A DNA stretch of 62,265 bases from Methylobacterium sp. NEAU K (GCF_030700285.1 NZ_JAUYZJ010000032.1:1-62265); one strand, 5' to 3'; shown: positions 25,856-34,667, counted from the first letter of the stretch. Numbers and translations: made by a program. Notes: a model not told the origin generated them from the letters alone.

Positions 25856-26198
25856 GACGGAACGGCCGGAGCGGATCCGCCTCGGCCCCAACGACCTTCT
25901 CGGCGGTCGAACCTTGATGCCGATCATCGTGGGACGGCACCACCTGCTTCTCGTGCGAGACGGTGAGCGGATCGTGGCGACCGAACGAGCCTGCCCGCAC
26001 GAGGGCGCTGATTTGTCTCTCGGGCGGTGCGCCGGCGGACGGCTATTCTGCCCCAGGCATCTTGCCTCCTTCGACCTTCAGGACGGATCTGTCTCGCCGA
26101 GCTGGTCGTTTCGCGCCCTTCGCCTGTTCGACGTCGAGGCAGCGCCCGACGGGCTCTGGCTCAGGATGAAACGGGACTCGCCGCGCCGGTCGGAGTGA
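25848..26198 (+). CDS. Rieske-type [2Fe-2S] ferredoxin
   Basis: A small Rieske domain protein of about 116 residues. The cluster motif is present as CPHEGADLSLG followed sixteen residues later by CPRHLASFDL, giving the two Cys and two His ligands. There is no signal peptide or membrane anchor, so it is a soluble electron carrier or a NirD/BphF-like accessory protein. The GTG at 25848 overlaps the LivF stop; an ATG at 25827 would add seven residues. It is the last gene of the co-directional run, and no oxygenase subunit lies next to it. Confidence 0.8.
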   Translation: MAETERPERIRLGPNDLLGGRTLMPIIVGRHHLLLVRDGERIVATERACPHEGADLSLGRCAGGRLFCPRHLASFDLQDGSVSPSWSFRALRLFDVEAAPDGLWLRMKRDSPRRSE

Positions 26199-26379
26199 AC
26201 CGCCCCGGATTTCCCGGAGTCCGTTTGGTTCGGGTCACGCAGCCAAGGGGTGCAAATCGATCTGGGCATGACAGGTGGAGCCCCCGGAAGACCCGGCGCG
26301 GGTCAGGGGTGGGTGGACAAGACGAGACTGGCTCGCGATGCAAGCGCGATCTCGCCGCCGAACGAAACGATGGACGAAA

Positions 26380-26400
26380 GAGCCCGAACGTTTCGGGCTC
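26380..26400 (-). terminator. Rho-independent terminator of the small secreted-protein gene
   Basis: A perfect 9-bp stem (GAGCCCGAA / TTCGGGCTC) with a 3-base loop. It lies 32 bases beyond the minus-strand stop at 26433 and is followed on that strand by TTTCGTCC. Confidence 0.65.
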
Positions 26401-26432
26401 GATCGTTCACACCACATTGCAGGATCGAAAAT

Positions 26433-26708
26433 CTAATCTTTTCCGCTGGGAGCCGCGCCGCTGCCGGTGACTGCATTGCCACCTGAACTCCCAGCCGGTG
26501 CGCCACGCGTGACTTTGTTGAACTGGAAGCGCTGGTGGCGAACAAGGCCTGCTCGGCGAGCCGATCGCCGTGCGCGGACAGCCGTCAACATGTCGGCGGG
26601 GGCCGCGACCTTCGCGTCCGGTCCGGCAGGAACCGCCGCTGCGGGACTCGTCAGTGCGGTCATTTCAAGTGCAGCAAGCAGCCCGGCGGCTATGATCGAG
26701 AGACGCAT
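26433..26708 (-). CDS. Small secreted protein of unknown function
   Basis: A 91-residue protein I do not recognise. It has a convincing signal peptide (MRLSIIAAGLLAALEM, cleavage near PAAA|VPAG). The mature part is short, basic in the middle (VRARRSARRAGLVRHQR) and ends in a flexible Gly/Ser/Ala tail. The ATG at 26708 follows GAGGAG with a nine-base spacing, and a hairpin terminator lies just downstream. The signals at both ends support a real, singly transcribed gene. Confidence 0.65.
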   Translation of the reverse strand: MRLSIIAAGLLAALEMTALTSPAAAVPAGPDAKVAAPADMLTAVRARRSARRAGLVRHQRFQFNKVTRGAPAGSSGGNAVTGSGAAPSGKD

Positions 26709-27176
26709 TGTCAATAACTCCTCGCTCTGCCAAGCGACGACGCGCTTGGGGGACGCATAGCAGAAATCGCGAACCTGCGAGCCGGTTGCGTCGACAGGTG
26801 AAAGTAAAATTTATATTAGGATCCGCCGTCTCTTGATCCAACCGAGAGTGGTGGCAAGCTCCTAAAATACCCGTCATTCCGACGGCGATCTTCTCGGGTT
26901 GGGCAGCGACGGCCTGCCATTCGTTCGGTCACGCTCAAGGGTGCTCGACGACTTCGCGATTTTTGTCGTTCCACTCCGGGGACGCGACCGAAGCCTCTGT
27001 CCGGTCCGTCGGAATCGCGGGGCGGCCACCGGAGTCCGAATGTCTGCTTGGGGGCGATGGCCGGCTTAGCCAAGCTCGCCCACCACGATTCGGCATGAAG
27101 TCGGACGTCGCCGAGCGACGTCACACGTCGCAGTGCGCCGGCGCCAGCATCTCGTCCAAGGCCGGGAGGATGGGGT
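26709..27176. other. Intergenic region, possible dispersed-repeat remnant
   Basis: About 470 bases without a supported gene. A short AT-rich stretch around 26800-26825 could hold the promoter of the minus-strand gene at 26433. The segment around 27040-27130 has the look of the non-coding dispersed repeats found between genes in related bacteria, but I cannot confirm a second copy here. Confidence 0.35.
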
Positions 27177-27575
27177 TCACAGACATCCGACACGCTTCAA
27201 GGCACCGATCATCTTTCGCCCAATACGGAAGCCATTCAAGGCGTCGGCGCCGAGGATGCGTACGTTTTCGGTCGTGCCGGTCCGCTCATACAGGAAAACC
27301 TGGTAATTCGGCTCAGGCCGCCCAGGATCCATAGCACTCACCTGGCCGCAAAACTCGACCTCGTGCCCGGCTTCCGAGGTGATGCGCCTGACATTGCGGA
27401 AGCGGATCAAGAGGGTGTCCGGAAACTCGGCCGCGACCCTTGCTCGCATCTCCACGTCCGATTGCGCGCCCGAACTTGGCGAGTCCGGCGCGTCCAATCC
27501 AATGATATCTTGAGCATAGATGGCGGATTGAGAGAGCAGGAGCGCTATGACAGCACCCAGAGCGGCCTTTCTCAC
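27177..27575 (-). CDS. Secreted protein of unknown function
   Basis: A protein of about 132 residues with no recognised domain. From the GTG at 27575 it opens with a signal peptide (VRKAALGAVIALLLSQSAIYA, cleavage before QDIIG). The mature part has a predicted mixed fold (MRARVAAEFPDTLLIRFRNV, VEFCGQVSAMDPGRPEPNYQ, VFLYERTGTTENVRIL) with two cysteines, one being the penultimate residue. The frame extends to 27629 with a TTG, but that would bury the signal peptide. It overlaps nothing convincing on the other strand. Confidence 0.55.
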   Translation of the reverse strand: MRKAALGAVIALLLSQSAIYAQDIIGLDAPDSPSSGAQSDVEMRARVAAEFPDTLLIRFRNVRRITSEAGHEVEFCGQVSAMDPGRPEPNYQVFLYERTGTTENVRILGADALNGFRIGRKMIGALKRVGCL

Positions 27576-27689
27576 GTCAGATGGCCCTTTTTCTTTGCGT
27601 GCTCGGCCGGGAGTCACTTTTTGAAGCAAATTCCGGGCCCTCTGTCATCCCGCGAACGGTCCTTGTCTCCGCCGATCCTGACGATGCCG

Positions 27690-28307
27690 CACGCCATGGA
27701 TGTTTGCTCGATCTCGTTCGCCGAGAGGTCGCGTCCCGTCTCGGTGACCTTCGGGGCGGAAGCGCAGGTCTTCCGGCTCGGCGGCGGCGAGTTCGCAATC
27801 CTCCACCGCAGCCGGAACCCCCGCGGAAGCGGAGGCTCTGGCCGGGTCCGCCGTGGCGGCCCTGTGCGCGCCCTACCTCATCGACGGCGTCCGCGCAGAA
27901 ATCGGCGAACCCGGCGCATGTCCTGGACAGTCTGCGTGCGCTACGCGCGCGGTGTGAGGCTTGCGCTCGACGATTTCGGCGCGGGCTACTTGTCGCTCAG
28001 CTATCGGACCCAGTTACCGGTCAAAAAGTTCAAGATCGACCATGCTTTCGTGCGCAACCTGAGCAGTCGCCGTGAATGTCTTGGGGTGATCAAGGCGATC
28101 GCGGTCATTGCGCGGGGCCGCGGCATCGACGTCACCGTGGAGGGAGTCGAGACGACGCAGCAGGCCGAGCTTCTCCGGCGGCGGTGCGACACGGCGCAAG
28201 GTTTTCTGTGCAGCCCGGCGCGCCCGTCCCGCGAGGTCGGCGCGCTGATCGAGCGCATCCCGCACGCGGTCACCGAGGCCCGGCGCGCAGCGCGACGGAT
28301 GGCCTGA
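27690..28307 (+). pseudogene. Remnant of a GGDEF-EAL (c-di-GMP) signalling gene
   Basis: A decayed bifunctional c-di-GMP gene. A GGDEF-site fragment reads VFRLGGGEFAILH, with the central Asp changed to Gly. The following segment makes sense only in another frame (ALAGSAVAALCAPYLIDGV). After a large deletion the C-terminal half of an EAL domain appears in the first frame: LALDDFGAGYLSLSYRTQLP, VKKFKIDHAFVRNLS, VTVEGVETTQQAELL and TAQGFLCSPARP. The EAL motif itself and the front of the phosphodiesterase domain are missing. The shift plus the deletion make a functional product unlikely. Confidence 0.8.
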
Positions 28308-28390
28308 GCGGTCCGGCAGGCGGCCGAGGTCCGCGCGCCGTCGCTCACCGATGCATCGGGCCGGCCCTCATCCGCGTCTGCCCGGTGGCA

Positions 28391-28576
28391 TTATCGCCGC
28401 GTCCCTGTGCCCTCCTGCAATCCCCCCAACACGATGAGGATCCTGCCCAGCAGCGCTTTCGTGTGCCGCGTGATCCCGCTGGCGGTGCGATCGTCGGTCC
28501 GTCCCGGGCAGGACTCGTAGACCGCGCGCAGGGCGGCGAGCTGGCGCGCCCGCAACTCGGGATCGTTGGAACCCAT
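28391..28576 (-). CDS. Small protein of unknown function
   Basis: A 61-residue frame beginning MGSNDPELRARQLAALRAVY. It looks like a small soluble helical protein (ARQLAALRAVYESC, then TRHTKALLGRILIVLGGLQE). Two other minus-strand frames overlap the same stretch, but their composition is the Pro/Arg-rich pattern of GC shadows. No neighbour helps assign a role. Confidence 0.4.
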   Translation of the reverse strand: MGSNDPELRARQLAALRAVYESCPGRTDDRTASGITRHTKALLGRILIVLGGLQEGTGTRR

Positions 28577-29333
28577 GGTCCACCCCCGGCAAGCTCATGT
28601 CTGCGGTACGCCCCCGCAAACAAGTCCTCTCGACCACCCGTAGTCGGGGAGTTGGAAAACCGTGCTTGAACGGTCCCTACGACCTTTAGCGCCGGGACGC
28701 CTGGACATGCATCGCAGGCTCCCCGACCGCGCGGTCAAGGATTCGGGTGCCGTCACGGCCGGCACCAAACCGTCAAACAGGGGTTTCCACGCCCCAGGGC
28801 CGCGCGTACCGCCCCGCTCGGACGAATAGCCAATTCTAGGAACGGAATCCAGCCCGTCGCCGCCCCGCCGGATGGATATCCCTATCGCCGCCGCGAGCCC
28901 GACCGGCCGCGAGAAGCCGATCGCCCCGGCGGGCGGTCCTCGGTCTCCGTTTCGACGTCCTCCCGCCGACCCCGTTTCGTCTTCCGTGGCGGGCGCTTGC
29001 GCCTTTCGGCGGCATGGAGCCGCCATCATGCGGCGGCCTCTCGGTCCGTTCCGAAAGACCGGGCAGGTCAAAGGCTTTGAAACCGAGATTATTCCAACGT
29101 GCAGGCACGGCTTGGGATCGTTCCAAGCCCTGTTGCCAACGTGCCGCAGATACCATGTCGGTGGGATTGTCGTCGAGATATGCCGCCTAGGCAGTGTTGA
29201 CTCGATCTATATATTGCCGATAGATACGGTAATTTTGATTTACACGAGAACTTGTTCTATGTCTTGCGGTAGTTATACAATTTTATTCTCTGAAGTAAGC
29301 GGCGCAAGGAAGCTTTCACCCCGTCGGGAATCC
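28577..29333. other. Upstream region of the porin gene
   Basis: About 750 bases without a supported gene. The first part is GC-rich with only shadow frames. 29190-29300 is sharply AT-rich (for example TTGACTCGATCTATATATTG at 29199-29218), which fits a promoter and 5' leader for the porin at 29334. I cannot fix the -35 and -10 elements. Confidence 0.4.
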
Positions 29334-30992
29334 ATGGACGTCGGCAACGAGGCGCGGAGGATACGCTTGCGAGCGGCCGTGGCGTCGCTGGTGTTCGGGA
29401 CTGCAGCGATCGGCAACGTCGATGCAGCGGAACTCCCGGATCAGAAGGGTGCCGCTGTGGCGTATGTCCGCGTGTGCTCGGCGGAAGGTGTGGGCTTCTT
29501 CTACGTGCCAGGAACCGACACCTGCCTGCGTGTCGGTGGCCGTGCGCGTTTTGAGTATGGCGTTATAGGCACGGCCAACCGGAGCACGACGAACGGCGAT
29601 ATCTCGCAGTACCGCGGGCTCCTGCGGCTCAACCTCGATGCTCGAACGCAAACGGACTATGGGATACTGCGTGCTTTCGTGCGCCTTGAACTCGCCAGCC
29701 GTACCGGATCGACCCCCGAGACGTCCGGCACGCTTCAGCGTTTCGGCGCTGCCTTCCCAGGGCTCGGCCCCGATGCCTACAGCCGCGCTCAGGGCTATGT
29801 GCAGGCCGACAAGGCTTTCATCCAGTTTGCCGGCCTGACAGCTGGCCGAGCGTCGTCCTTCTACGATTTCTATGCGCACGACCTTGAGATCTCGCGCGGG
29901 TCATTGGGGTCGGACGTGTCCTCCACGAACCTGCTCGCCTACACGGCAAAGCTCGCGCCCGGGTTCTCTGCGACGGTGTCGATGGAAGATCCCCTCCAAC
30001 GGCGCCAGCCGGTCTATGCGAGCGGAACGGCCACCGAAGCGGCACCGACGGCATTCGGGGTCTTCAATCCGTATGGAAACGCGACGGCCGTGGCGCCCAT
30101 CATCGTCGCCCGGAATGCGGTCGGCATGCCGACGGTCATCGCTCTTGAAGACGCCACACAGAAGAGCCGCCTCCCGGACTTCGTGGGCGTCGCGCGCTAT
30201 GATTCGGATTGGGGTTCGACCCAAGTCTCCGCCGCCATCCACGAGATCAACGGCGGCAATGCCGCCTTCCTCGCCGGCATCAACGGTGGAACCGCGCCCG
30301 CGGCCGCAAATGTTCCCCGTTCCTCTAGTGCTTACGGCTGGGCCGTGCAGGCTGGCATCAAAATCAATCTCCCATTCATCGCCCCCGGCGACATTCTCTA
30401 CTTGCAGGGATCATACGGCCGCGGTGCCGAATCTTATACCGGCATTCAACAATTCCGCGCTGGCGGGCTGGTCTCCTCTGTGATCTTCAACGGCTCCCCG
30501 ATCCAGCGGTACCTCGTGGATGCCGTGGTCAATCCGGTCAACGGCAAATTCGATCTGTCCGAAAGCTTCACGCTGGTCGGAGCGTTGCTGCACAATTGGA
30601 CGCCGGAATGGCGTTCCGCCGTCTTTGCCAGCTACGGCGAGGCAAGGTTCGGCAAGGCCGATCGGTATCAACTGGCCACGATCGGATTCGGGTTGGCTCC
30701 GATCTTTAATTCGAACGGCACCATCAATGCGGCCAACCTCGCGGCGTTCGGCTATAGCAACACCCTGCGCGACACGAGCCTGATCGTGGCAGGCGCGAGC
30801 CTCATCTGGTCGCCGGTGCGCGATCTCGACATCGGATTGGAAGGCGAATACGTGCGCGCTGCTCTGCTGCAGGGCGTGACGAATGATGCCAACAAGAACC
30901 CGAACGGGATCAACGTGAACGGCGTGCCGATCCGGGCAAGCAGTTCTGCCGACACGGCGCAGATCCGTCTGCGCATCATACGAGATTTCTGA
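29334..30992 (+). CDS. Outer-membrane porin, Porin_2 (Omp2-like) family
   Basis: A 552-residue trimeric-type beta-barrel porin for passive uptake across the outer membrane. The signal peptide runs from LRAAVASLVFGTAAIG to about VDAAELP. The family signature follows directly: YVRVCSAEGVGFFYVPGTDT, CLRVGGRARFEYG. The rest alternates strands and Gly/Asn-rich loops, and the last residue is Phe (LRIIRDF), as needed for BAM-dependent insertion. The start at 29334 precedes the signal peptide; the frame upstream is only open by chance. It is longer than many family members and stands alone with its own AT-rich promoter region. Confidence 0.9.
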   Translation: MDVGNEARRIRLRAAVASLVFGTAAIGNVDAAELPDQKGAAVAYVRVCSAEGVGFFYVPGTDTCLRVGGRARFEYGVIGTANRSTTNGDISQYRGLLRLNLDARTQTDYGILRAFVRLELASRTGSTPETSGTLQRFGAAFPGLGPDAYSRAQGYVQADKAFIQFAGLTAGRASSFYDFYAHDLEISRGSLGSDVSSTNLLAYTAKLAPGFSATVSMEDPLQRRQPVYASGTATEAAPTAFGVFNPYGNATAVAPIIVARNAVGMPTVIALEDATQKSRLPDFVGVARYDSDWGSTQVSAAIHEINGGNAAFLAGINGGTAPAAANVPRSSSAYGWAVQAGIKINLPFIAPGDILYLQGSYGRGAESYTGIQQFRAGGLVSSVIFNGSPIQRYLVDAVVNPVNGKFDLSESFTLVGALLHNWTPEWRSAVFASYGEARFGKADRYQLATIGFGLAPIFNSNGTINAANLAAFGYSNTLRDTSLIVAGASLIWSPVRDLDIGLEGEYVRAALLQGVTNDANKNPNGINVNGVPIRASSSADTAQIRLRIIRDF

Positions 30993-31193
30993 TCCCGGTC
31001 ATCGTGCTCGCCGCCGACGCGGCAGCCGGTCCGGCGATGCCGCCAATCTGGCAAAGCATCGGCCTGCGAGGCCTGTTGCCCGCGGCGACCGGCCGGCATC
31101 GGCGGGCGGAAGTCCCGGGTGTGAGGAGCGGCAGCCTGCCGACGGCCACGAGGCCTGGGGGCGTCGCTGAACGCGGTGCCGGGTCGGTCCGCG

Positions 31194-31772
31194 TCAATTC
31201 GGCTTGCCCGCTCGCCCGCCGAGCCGGCCCGGCAAGCCTGTCAGGCGGTCCTTCATCTCCAGCACCTTCTGGACCTTCGCGCCGAGGGTGAGGAGCTGGA
31301 CGAGCCGCTCGGTGTCCAGGCGGCGCACGTCGGCGTACCAGCCGGCGAAGAGTTCGAAGAGGTCGTGCATTTCCCCGAGCCGCGCCTGGGCGTGGCGCTC
31401 CGCCTCAGTGTCCGCCTCCTGCATCAGGAGTTCGCGTAGCATCGTCAGGGTCGGGTCGATCTCGCGCTTCTTGCGTTCCTCGACCAGGGTGCGGACGATC
31501 TGCCAGATGTCCTCGGGGGTCGCGAAGTAGTCCCGCCGGTCCCCCGGCACGTGCTGGAGCCGCACGAGGTGCCAGGCCTGCAACTCCTTGAGGCCCATGC
31601 TCACGTTGGAGCGCGACACGCCGAGCCGCTCGACGATCTCGTCGGCATTCAGGGGTCGCTCGGCTACGAACAGCAGGGCGTAGATTTGCCCCACGGTCCG
31701 GTTGATGCCCCAGCGGGAGCCCATCTCGCCGAAATGCAGCACGAAGGTCTGGACGAGCGGAGGCAGTTGCAC
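31194..31772 (-). CDS. GbsR/MarR-family transcriptional regulator
   Basis: A 192-residue winged-helix protein of the GbsR branch, recognisable by FGEMGSRWGINRTVGQIYAL at the N-terminus and LNADEIVERLGVSRSNVSMG as the DNA-binding helices. A long C-terminal helical region follows (ADTEAERHAQARLGEMHDLF). It lies 55 bases behind the DUF2474-like gene on the same strand, so it is probably the last gene of the cio operon. It is the natural candidate for binding the palindrome in the cioA promoter. Confidence 0.88.
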   Translation of the reverse strand: MQLPPLVQTFVLHFGEMGSRWGINRTVGQIYALLFVAERPLNADEIVERLGVSRSNVSMGLKELQAWHLVRLQHVPGDRRDYFATPEDIWQIVRTLVEERKKREIDPTLTMLRELLMQEADTEAERHAQARLGEMHDLFELFAGWYADVRRLDTERLVQLLTLGAKVQKVLEMKDRLTGLPGRLGGRAGKPN

Positions 31773-31827
31773 GGTAGCGATCCGACGAAGGCTCGACCCC
31801 GGCCTCGCCGGCGTCGCGCTCGGCTTA

Positions 31828-31950
31828 TCAGGTCTTGAGCCAGAACCGGAGGAGCGTCGCGACGGCCCCGAGGCCGACGACGCTCGCGCCCCAGATCGCG
31901 GCGAACCAGGCGAGGCGCTTCCAGAGCGGAAGAGTCGTCGCGGGGGCCAT
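31828..31950 (-). CDS. DUF2474/CydX-like small membrane subunit of the bd-type oxidase
   Basis: A 40-residue single-span membrane protein (LPLWKRLAWFAAIWGASVVG with a second hydrophobic half). Its start overlaps the cioB stop by one base (TGATG), giving translational coupling. Small proteins at this position in cio/cyd operons (CydX, DUF2474) stabilise the haem pair of the oxidase. It is easily missed by automated calling because of its size. Confidence 0.8.
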   Translation of the reverse strand: MAPATTLPLWKRLAWFAAIWGASVVGLGAVATLLRFWLKT

Positions 31951-32957
31951 CAGTGATACCCGTGCGCGTCGACTTTGCCGCGAAACACCCAGTATGAATA
32001 CGCGGTGTAGATCAGGATGACCGGGATGAGGATCGAGGCGCCGACCAGCATGAACACTTGGCTGGCCTCGGGAGCGGCCGCCTGCCAGATCGTGATCCGG
32101 CCCGGCACCACGTCGGGGAAGATGCTGATGCCCAGCCCCACGAACGAGAGGGCGAACAGGCCGAGCGCGATCAGGAACGGCCTCCGCTCGGCCCCACCCC
32201 GCAATGTCCGCCACAGGGCGTAGGCGGCGAGCGCCACGAGGAGCGGCACCTGCGCGGAGACGAGGACGTTCGGCATCGTCAGCCAGCGTTCGAAGTAGCG
32301 CCCCTGAAGGAACGGGGTCGCCGCGCTGACGAGCGCGATGGCCGCCACCGTGGCGACGGTGAGGCGCAGGGCGAAGCGGCGGGCCTGAAGCTGGAGCAGA
32401 CCCTCGGTGCGCATCACCAGCCACGTGGCTCCGAGCAGCGCGTAGGCGACGACGAGGCTCACCCCGACCAGCACGCTGAACGGCGTCAGCCAGTCCCACC
32501 AGCCGCCGGCATAGGCGCGACCCTCCACGGCGATGCCCTGCAGCAGGGCGCCGAGCGCGATCCCCTGTGCCAGGGCAGCCACCAGGGATCCTCCCGTGAA
32601 GGCCAAGTCCCAGGCGGCGCGGTGGCGAGGGTCGCGCCAGCGGAACTCGAAGGCGACGCCGCGGAAGATCAGCCCGAGCAGCATGGCGATGATCGGCGCG
32701 TACAGGGCCGGCAGGATCACCGCGTAGGCCAGCGGGAAGGCCGCGAACAGGCCACCGCCGCCGAGCACCAGCCACGTCTCGTTACCGTCCCAGACCGGGG
32801 CGATCGAGTTCATCGCGGTATCCCGCTCCGGCCCCGGCCGCAGGGCCGGGAACAGGATGCCGATGCCGAGATCGAAGCCGTCCATGACGACGTAGGCGAA
32901 GACCGCGAAGGCGATCACGAACGCCCAGACCACGGTGAGATCGACGCTGTAGGCCAT
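31950..32957 (-). CDS. cioB: Cyanide-insensitive terminal oxidase, subunit II (CydB/CioB)
   Basis: A 335-residue integral membrane subunit of the bd-type quinol oxidase. It opens with the family-typical MAYSVDLTVVWAFVIAF and YVVMDGFDLGIGILFP, then VWDGNETWLVLGGGGLFAAF. The ATG at 32957 lies seven bases after the cioA stop; the longer frame to 33068 runs into cioA. It forms the heterodimer with CioA and carries no haem ligands of its own. Confidence 0.92.
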   Translation of the reverse strand: MAYSVDLTVVWAFVIAFAVFAYVVMDGFDLGIGILFPALRPGPERDTAMNSIAPVWDGNETWLVLGGGGLFAAFPLAYAVILPALYAPIIAMLLGLIFRGVAFEFRWRDPRHRAAWDLAFTGGSLVAALAQGIALGALLQGIAVEGRAYAGGWWDWLTPFSVLVGVSLVVAYALLGATWLVMRTEGLLQLQARRFALRLTVATVAAIALVSAATPFLQGRYFERWLTMPNVLVSAQVPLLVALAAYALWRTLRGGAERRPFLIALGLFALSFVGLGISIFPDVVPGRITIWQAAAPEASQVFMLVGASILIPVILIYTAYSYWVFRGKVDAHGYH

Positions 32958-32964
32958 GGCTGCC

Positions 32965-34383
32965 TCACTCGGCCGGCTGGAGGTGGCGGTCCGGATCGAC
33001 CGAGGGGGCGGGCGTGATGCCCGCAGTCCGGATCGGCGCGCCGGGCTCAATCCCGGTCTCGCCGGCATGAGGCGGGTGCGCCATCAGCCGGAGGATGTAG
33101 AGGGTGCCCATGGCAAACACTGAGAAGTAGATCACCACGAAGGCGGTGAGCGAGGCGGCCACGGCCGGCCCCTGGAGCGGCGAGGCGGACTGGGCCGTGC
33201 GCAGCAGGCCGTACACCGTATAGGGCTGGCGCCCGACCTCCGTGGTGATCCAGCCCGCCAGGACCGCCACGAAGCCGGCCGGTCCCATGGCGACGGCGAA
33301 ACGGTGCAGGGGGCGCCACGCGTAGAGCGTGCCGCGCCAGCGCGCGAGCAGGCTCAGGCCGCCCAGCAACACCATCAGCATGCCGAGGCCGACCATGATG
33401 CGGAACGACCAGAACACGATCGGAACCGGCGGCCAGTCCGTTCGCGGCAGGCTGTCGAGGCCCGCCAGCGGCGCATCCAGGCTGTGCTTCAGCACCAGCG
33501 AGGACAGCTTCGGGATCTCCACCGCGTAGCGCACGGTGCCGGCCTCCTGGTCGGGCAGGCCGAACAGCACCAGCGGCGCCCCGTCCGGATGGCTCCGGTA
33601 ATGGCCCTCCATGGCCATGACCTTGGCGGGCTGGTGCTCCAGGGTGTTGAGCCCGTGCGCGTCGCCCGCGAGGATCTGGACCGGCGCCACCAGAGCGGCC
33701 ATCCACATTGCCATCGAGAACATCGTCCGGGCGGCCGGGTTGGCTCGATCGCGCAGCAGATGCCACGCGCCGACCGCGCCGACCACCAGGGCAGTCGTGA
33801 GGTAGGCCGCCAGCACCATGTGCACGAGGCGGAACGGGAAGGAGGGGTTGAACACGACCGCCCACCAGTCCTGGGGCACGAACTGCCCCTGCGCGTTGGT
33901 GCCGTAGCCGGAAGGCGTCTGCATCCACGAGTTCACCGACAGGATCCAGAACGCCGAGAAGAAGGTCCCGAACGCCACCATCAGGGTCGCGGCGAAGTGG
34001 AGCCGCGGCCCGACCTTGGTCATCCCGAACAGCATCACGCCGAGGAAGCCCGCCTCCAGGAAGAAGGCCGAGAGCACTTCGTAGGCCATCATCGGGCCGA
34101 GGATCGGGCCGGTCTTGTCGGAGAACACCGACCAGTTCGTGCCGAACTGATAGGACATCACCAAACCGGACACGACGCCCATGGCGAACGCGATGGCGAA
34201 GATCTTAATCCAATACTTGAACAGGTCCATGAAGACCTGTCGCCCCGTGGCGAGCCACAGGCCTTCCAGCACGGCGAGGAAGCTCGCCAGGCCGATCGAG
34301 AAGGCCGGGAACACGATGTGGAATGCCACCGTGAAGCCGAACTGCATGCGGGCGAGGATCAGGGGGTCCAGATTGGCGAGCAC
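32965..34383 (-). CDS. cioA: Cyanide-insensitive terminal oxidase, subunit I (CydA/CioA)
   Basis: The haem-bearing subunit of a bd-type quinol:O2 oxidoreductase, 472 residues. It contains the N-terminal haem-ligand region (ARMQFGFTVAFHIVFPAFSI) and GWITTEVGRQPYTVYGLLRT, the family EGRQPW motif with Tyr in place of Trp. The total length and short loop fit the CIO type, not E. coli CydA. The start is a GTG at 34383 with GGAG seven bases upstream. First gene of a minus-strand operon cioA-cioB-small subunit-gbsR. Confidence 0.92.
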   Translation of the reverse strand: MLANLDPLILARMQFGFTVAFHIVFPAFSIGLASFLAVLEGLWLATGRQVFMDLFKYWIKIFAIAFAMGVVSGLVMSYQFGTNWSVFSDKTGPILGPMMAYEVLSAFFLEAGFLGVMLFGMTKVGPRLHFAATLMVAFGTFFSAFWILSVNSWMQTPSGYGTNAQGQFVPQDWWAVVFNPSFPFRLVHMVLAAYLTTALVVGAVGAWHLLRDRANPAARTMFSMAMWMAALVAPVQILAGDAHGLNTLEHQPAKVMAMEGHYRSHPDGAPLVLFGLPDQEAGTVRYAVEIPKLSSLVLKHSLDAPLAGLDSLPRTDWPPVPIVFWSFRIMVGLGMLMVLLGGLSLLARWRGTLYAWRPLHRFAVAMGPAGFVAVLAGWITTEVGRQPYTVYGLLRTAQSASPLQGPAVAASLTAFVVIYFSVFAMGTLYILRLMAHPPHAGETGIEPGAPIRTAGITPAPSVDPDRHLQPAE

Positions 34384-34416
34384 GTCGGATCTCCGGCTCG
34401 GGGGTCAATGGCTTTG

Positions 34417-34445
34417 CATATAGCAATTTCAGAAAATTCTGAAAA
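34417..34445 (-). promoter_or_regulatory. Predicted cioA promoter
   Basis: On the minus strand TTTTCA (34440-34445) and TATATG (34417-34422) are separated by 17 bases, a fair sigma-70-like pair, in an AT-rich patch 34 bases upstream of the GTG start. Confidence 0.5.
34427..34444. promoter_or_regulatory. Candidate operator in the cio promoter (8-bp arms, 2-bp centre)
   Basis: TTTCAGAA-AA-TTCTGAAA is an inverted repeat with perfect 8-bp arms. It fills the spacer between the predicted -35 and -10 elements of cioA, where a bound repressor would block transcription. The GbsR-type protein at the operon's end is the likely ligand. Binding is inferred. Confidence 0.6.
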
Positions 34446-34667
34446 GTCGATAAATTGCGTCTTGGCGCCGGATGCCTCACCGACGAGCGTCCCGTACCGG
34501 GCAGGGTCGCCAACAGGGCCTGGACGCGCGGATCCGGACACGGCAGGCTCCCGGAGATTCCCCAGAAGCCGGGACCTTGCAGGCGCGATGCCCGCCATCG
34601 GGCCGTGGCGCCGCACGCTAGGTGGCCTCGGCGAGCTGCCCCGCCATAACGAGAGCTGTCACGAACC

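Noticed and set aside
29199..29230. Exact -35/-10 promoter for the porin
   Set aside because: TTGACT is present, but the possible -10 boxes at 17 or 18 bases match poorly. Only the AT-rich character is reported.
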